Origin: Marthasterias glacialis
Taxonomy: Eukaryota > Echinodermata > Asteroidea > Forcipulatida > Asteriidae
Direction of reading: 5' to 3'
NCBI GenBank assembly: GCA_911728455.2
Contig: OU452222.1
Coordinates: 19,354,559 to 19,418,558 of the forward strand
DNA: 64,000 bases
The position numbers were made by a program, and so were the translations under genes. Below are positions 59,711 to 64,000 of the stretch, in pieces (within the stretch, counting starts at the first letter, position 1; every line of letters begins with the position of its first letter). A model generated the notes under the pieces. That model had not been told where the DNA came from, made no database searches, and was given only the letters and a program-made list of their open reading frames with translations.

Positions 59711-62170
59711 GACATTTCACTCGGCGGTGATATGTTAATTTGTCACGGAAATGCAAATGAAATTCGACGTAATAAAAAAAATGACAAAAAAGATTCGGAA
59801 CCCCCCCCCCCCCCCGCCCCAAATACCATGACGTTATGCATTTCCCGCATTTTGCATTACAACCATTTTATAGACTATGACGGTACTGACACGTTGGCTA
59901 CTCTATATCAACAAATTCACATCCCATGACAATGTAAAAACCCGATCCATTTTGAAAAACTTCGCTTTTTGAGAGAAAGTTTGCTTTTCAAAGAATATTC
60001 TGATAATTCCGCGTATTTACATTATATCAAGATTCTGATGTATCTTCCGTGTAAACATAACATTCGTTTTCCCTCAATCTTCTGCCTTATTTCTTCTGCT
60101 TTCTTTCGCTTTTCCTTGTAGTCCTCACCTAGACTGGCCTTGTGCCTTGTGGTGGGTGACTAACTTTAAAAAAAAAAATAATAATAATAATAAAAATAAT
60201 AAAAAAATAACATGTATGCCTAAGTAGAGAAATCATAATGTATAAAACATATGTTCACAAACATCGACCCCCATTTTGTATGGGAGGCCTTCAGTGTCAA
60301 AAGTTGTAAAACTGGCTTGGTAAAAATTTTCCCTTTTTAGTAAGAAACAAATGAAACTTATTTGACGAAGTATAAGTTTACTTTTCGTTTTTGGGAGTAA
60401 GGTCCATTTGTCGTTGATAGCATTATTGGTCAAATAATAATAAACTGTTGTAATTTTTGTAGTGAAGGCCGTCCGTACTTTTGCCCAACACGGTGGGCAA
60501 AAGTAAACTCACCGCTGTGACTTTGCAAAAGAAAGGTGTATTATAGGGAAAGCCTCGGATCCTTCAGAATTGATGGAGGACATCATAAAAGTTAATACGC
60601 TTATGAAAATTTGGCTTTTTCATTGTACTGCGAAATGGATGAGCCGCAAACACGTCGTAGATTTCCTGTCTCCACTTTCATGTATTGAACCAATACACCT
60701 GACGTCACCATCACAGTAATCTTGGTTGGACGTCAATGACCAATGTGTTGTAATTGCGCATTTTAGGTGACGTGGAGTTTTTACAGCAGTGTACGCATGT
60801 GACAGTGATGCTAGGAGGTCAATAGGCACATGCAGTGGCCTTTGAGTATGGACAAGACGGGTACAGGACGCGAAATAAAAGTGTAAGCCCGCCCACACCC
60901 CGCCCCCGCCCCACGCAAGAGAGTATAATTCTACTTTGCCTTGGCATGAGCAAAACATTAACTCACAGAAACAAAATTAAAGATACATTTATTCTTCACG
61001 GGGTGAATGCAGTAAATGATGTACAATTTGCAAAACAAGAAGCTGGGAAGACGTAACGAGCAATAAGCTGAATGAAATGAAGCTGTTTTGGATGGTTCAT
61101 TAGTTTAAGGGCGGGGTAGAGCTAGGAGGGAGGGGGTCTAGTGGGGTGGGTGGAGGTTGAAGATAGGTCAGCCAGGTGGGATGACCACGTGACAGGTACG
61201 GTATAATAGATGAACCGGAGGAGACTCTTTGCTGGTGGTTATATAATAAAACAAATAGGCCTAAGTGTATTGACCCCTTGCACGTAGGACATGCGCGGCG
61301 ACTGCGTCACTCTCACCATTTTGGGAGTGCGGGCGTGTAAACGCCGCGTCGCCTACAATGCGCGCTACACTGTAAAGGGTTTGTAAGTGACTGCGTCATA
61401 CGCGCGCGCATTGAAGGCACGCGTGCACGTTTGGCTACTTCTGGCTCCAAAACAAGAACAATTCACCGTGCAAATGGGATCCGAACCTTTATTTCGCGTT
61501 TTTGTCAATATTGGTGCAATTCCGTTGTCGAATAGGCGCCAGCGGCAAGGTGTCGATCACTTGAATAACATATGTGAACATGAGTACTTATGATTTTCGA
61601 TTTCCCGTGTACTTCTTTCAAGAAAATTTGGGCAATGCATTTTTGGTGTACAAACTGATTTTTGTTGGAGCCAATCTTGTGAAAGTGCAAGTGGCTTATG
61701 CTGCCGTGACGTCACACTTCATTCATTCATTCATCCGAGCCGGATAACACACAGGGACATCGACTCCCAAAATGGCGCGACAAGATTATTGTGATGATGA
61801 CGTCAGGTGAATTGGACCAATAAGGGTGCATCACCAAGAATGGGTCTTTCAATGAATATTCAGCTTTGCGGAAACGAATTACTTTGGGGGGAAACGAGCA
61901 AATCATAAAAAAACCATTTGATATTAATGACCATCCGGCAACCATTTTTTGAATAAAAGAGAATCCCACGGGGGTTACCCCCAACATGAATGGGTTTCCC
62001 GGTAATTATCGAGCGGACGTTTAATAAAGCCATCGAAAACTAAACAACATAACTGCAATTATAAGCAACCCATCAGGAAAACGTAAATGCTTATACTAAA
62101 CAATAAAATACAATTTTTTTTTACGGGGGGGAAAGAGGATATCAATGACATTAAAATTTTGACATTTTAC
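59711..62170. other. 5' flank of gene B
   Basis: No exon recognised in 2.4 kb. It holds a C-run near 59802, (AAT)n near 60170-60205, the hairpin at 60478 and a GGCCTATTGACC-type element (61267-61822). Confidence 0.5.
60478..60506. repeat. Short perfect hairpin, CTTTTGCCCA
   Basis: CTTTTGCCCA and TGGGCAAAAG separated by about six bases. It may be the end of a small inverted-repeat element; nothing else marks it. Confidence 0.6.
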
Positions 62171-62260
62171 CATGTTTGGAAACAGTAGTGATTCCGATCC
62201 GTCAAAAAGAAGTTTCTCCCTACTGTCATCCTCCGAATAAAAGGTGTTTGACTCAACAAT
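62171..62260 (-). CDS. Candidate astacin prodomain exon (alternative upstream exon of gene B, or part of another gene)
   Basis: A 90-base open segment between TTTTCCAG and GTAAAA, phase 0 on both sides. It encodes IVESNTFYSEDDSREK then LLFDGSESLLFPNM. LFDG resembles the F-x-G of the astacin prodomain switch, and the acidic character matches gene A exons 3-4. Its phase would splice directly to gene B exon 2 or 3. No matching signal-peptide exon was found inside the window, so its role is unproven. Confidence 0.35.
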
Positions 62261-62310
62261 CTGGAAAAGACAAATTTGATCATGATTAAATATAACGTGC
62301 TTTTAGGGAC

Positions 62311-62502
62311 CAAGGGCGGATCCAGGGGGGGGGGGGCGTGAGAGGCGCACGCCGTCTATTTTTCCTACCGAAAAAAAATCAAGATATCATCCCGCCCACT
62401 TGCAATGAGAAATAGACTTTACTTGCCGTCAATCATCATTTGCTGCTTGATCGGTAAATTTCGCGCCCACCCACAGTTTGGAAAATACTGGATCCGCCCC
62501 TG
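62311..62502. mobile_element. hAT-like short element, CAAGGGCGGATCCAG ends
   Basis: Ends CAAGGGCGGATCCAG and CTGGATCCGCCCCTG are short inverted repeats with a G-run inside. GGCGGATCTGGA near 52260 may be a decayed relative. Confidence 0.65.
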
Positions 62503-63106
62503 GGGATGTCCGGGTTCACACAATATTTACACATATTTGTTCCAAAATAGGCTAGTTGGATGGCCTTTCCCAACTGTGAACACATCACACCCTTCCCCTC
62601 CAGAAAATTCATATCGTGTTTTGTCCTTCAAAGAAGGGTTTCAAGATCAGCCTCCTCTCAAATCTGTAACTGGTTCCCATTTTCGTCTTGCCTGGAATAT
62701 GTTGCTATGATTGACGCCCTGTAAATCCATACTATTGGAGTGTCTTGCTTCTCATAAACGCAGTACAATTTGAAAGGTGTGGGCGTCGGAGTTTATCGAC
62801 AAAAAGTACAATGTTTATGTAAAAGGTAATTACCAGTAAAGCTGTACTTTATCAGGCACGACGTCGCGATGATGATAATCCAAAGTTGTATCCGCTGTGG
62901 GCCATTAAAATTAACCCGACATTGAAATAACAGTAATTTACTCAGTTAGAGGAGACAAGCCGGTTCTCATCAGCCGTGCGCTTCCTAAATAGCATCATAG
63001 CCAGGTATTGGCCCCTCGCTTGATTCCGTTCGGAACTTCCATCACCGGTCAACTTGTAAAGATGAGTCAAATGTATTTCCGGTGTGGTAATCAAGACTAC
63101 CAAATC

Positions 63107-63465
63107 TTAAAGCCCCAGCTCAACATTCGTAAAGAGTCTGTAAATACTTCCATTCTTTGCACAAATCAAGATATTTGTAATAAAACCAACCTCTGAAAAA
63201 TGTCAGCTCATTTCGTTGTTCCATTTGTGAGAAAACGGTAAAAATGTATTCAGCATTTTTGTATACACATTCCTTTATTATAGGCAGAGTTTTTTTTGTT
63301 GAGAATGTTTGATCTTATTTCATTTATTATGAAAACGATAACACTTCAGGCGGAAATATTTCAAGGAAATTTTTCTACCATCATTATCTTTATACCATGT
63401 AAGGTATATGTAAATCTGTGAACATTTATGTTTTTCTTCTTACCAATGTTGAGCTGTGGCTTTAA
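63107..63465. mobile_element. MITE, TTAAAGCCCCAGCTCAACATT ends (copy 2, full length)
   Basis: Inverted ends TAAAGCCCCAGCTCAACATT plus CGTAA and TTACC plus AATGTTGAGCTGTGGCTTTA. A 359-base non-coding element related to 57025 and 28929. Confidence 0.8.
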
Positions 63466-64000
63466 AGGAAGCTATACAGCACTTCTTTTTAGAAAACGTT
63501 TATTTTGTTGATAGAGTTTTAGGTTCAGTAATTCAGAACGTGTTCAATACTCTAAAATAGACAAACTGGAGCCAGCGAACAATAGTTTCAGGTTCTGTAA
63601 TGACGTTCAAATTTTGGCTTGAGATAAGTTAATAGGCCGTTTGCGAGTTAGATTTTACTTATTGTCTGGTAGAATGTCCTGATAAGGAATTCGCATTTGG
63701 GTGGATTCGTAATGGGGTTAAATTTCCGTTTATCATTCCTATGAAAAAGGGTAATTTTAACAACATTCCCTATTCGAGTACATTGTTATTAAAAACTTGG
63801 TGTTGTTTATGCGAGGGCGTGACTTTGGTGCTTGGAGGTATCATGGATCGGAGGAAGGAAAAGATCCTCCATTAAGGTTTCAACGTAAAACTTCATAAAC
63901 AAACAACACCAAAGAATCGAAAGGAAATGCCTTGACATTAGTCACCGTCTATAGTCGCTAATGTCCGCCAGTTTTTGAAATTTGAGACAATGAAGATAAC
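63466..64000. other. Right end of window
   Basis: No exon, repeat family or RNA gene recognised. Confidence 0.5.

Noticed and set aside
62837..62905. Possible signal-peptide exon on the minus strand (WIIIIATSCLI)
   Set aside because: The hydrophobic frame has no ATG, and its donor phase does not fit the candidate exon at 62171-62260.

Overview
The window is eukaryotic nuclear DNA from an animal. It is AT-rich, full of introns and crowded with short palindromic transposons, SINEs and simple repeats. Its recognisable protein-coding content is two secreted zinc metalloproteases of the astacin (M12A) family with C-terminal ShKT cysteine modules. That combination, plus the repeat types (tRNA- and 5S-headed SINEs, many MITEs), suggests a marine invertebrate. 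An echinoderm such as a sea star is my best guess, but nothing here proves the taxon.

Both genes lie on the minus strand, head to tail. Gene B (59556 down to 52045) is upstream. It reads as 7 coding exons encoding 300 aa: signal peptide, prodomain, astacin domain, one ShKT module, stop. A TATA-like box lies about 150 bases before its ATG, and poly(A) signals follow the stop. Gene A (46779 down to 4262) reads as 21 coding exons encoding 920 aa: signal peptide, prodomain ending in a furin-type RTKR site, a complete astacin domain, twelve ShKT modules, and a Lys/Arg-rich 69-residue tail. Nearly every ShKT module is one exon bounded by phase-1 introns. I built both models by reading splice sites. 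In both, all phases agree and the summed length is a multiple of three. The two genes share intron positions and two exons of identical length (118 and 179 bases), so they are tandem paralogues.

Layout: 1-4261 is 3' flank of gene A with two MITEs and a poly(A) signal. 4262-22402 is the ShKT array and the last astacin exon. 23051-27022 holds the rest of the protease domain. 32324-35432 holds three prodomain exons. An 11 kb first intron leads to the signal-peptide exon at 46717-46779. 46780-52044 is intergenic, with a GC-rich stretch just upstream of gene A and several MITEs. 52045-59556 is gene B, whose intron 4 is mostly a compound tetranucleotide repeat of about 650 bases. 59557-64000 is 5' flank with one more candidate prodomain exon at 62171-62260, possibly an alternative upstream exon of gene B.

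Together the genes would make two secreted proteases, one with a single and one with a twelve-fold cysteine-rich tail. The modules probably set substrate or matrix binding; substrates cannot be read from the sequence. No rRNA gene, intact tRNA gene, CRISPR array or autonomous transposon ORF was seen. Most other ORFs are chance ORFs in introns or repeats.
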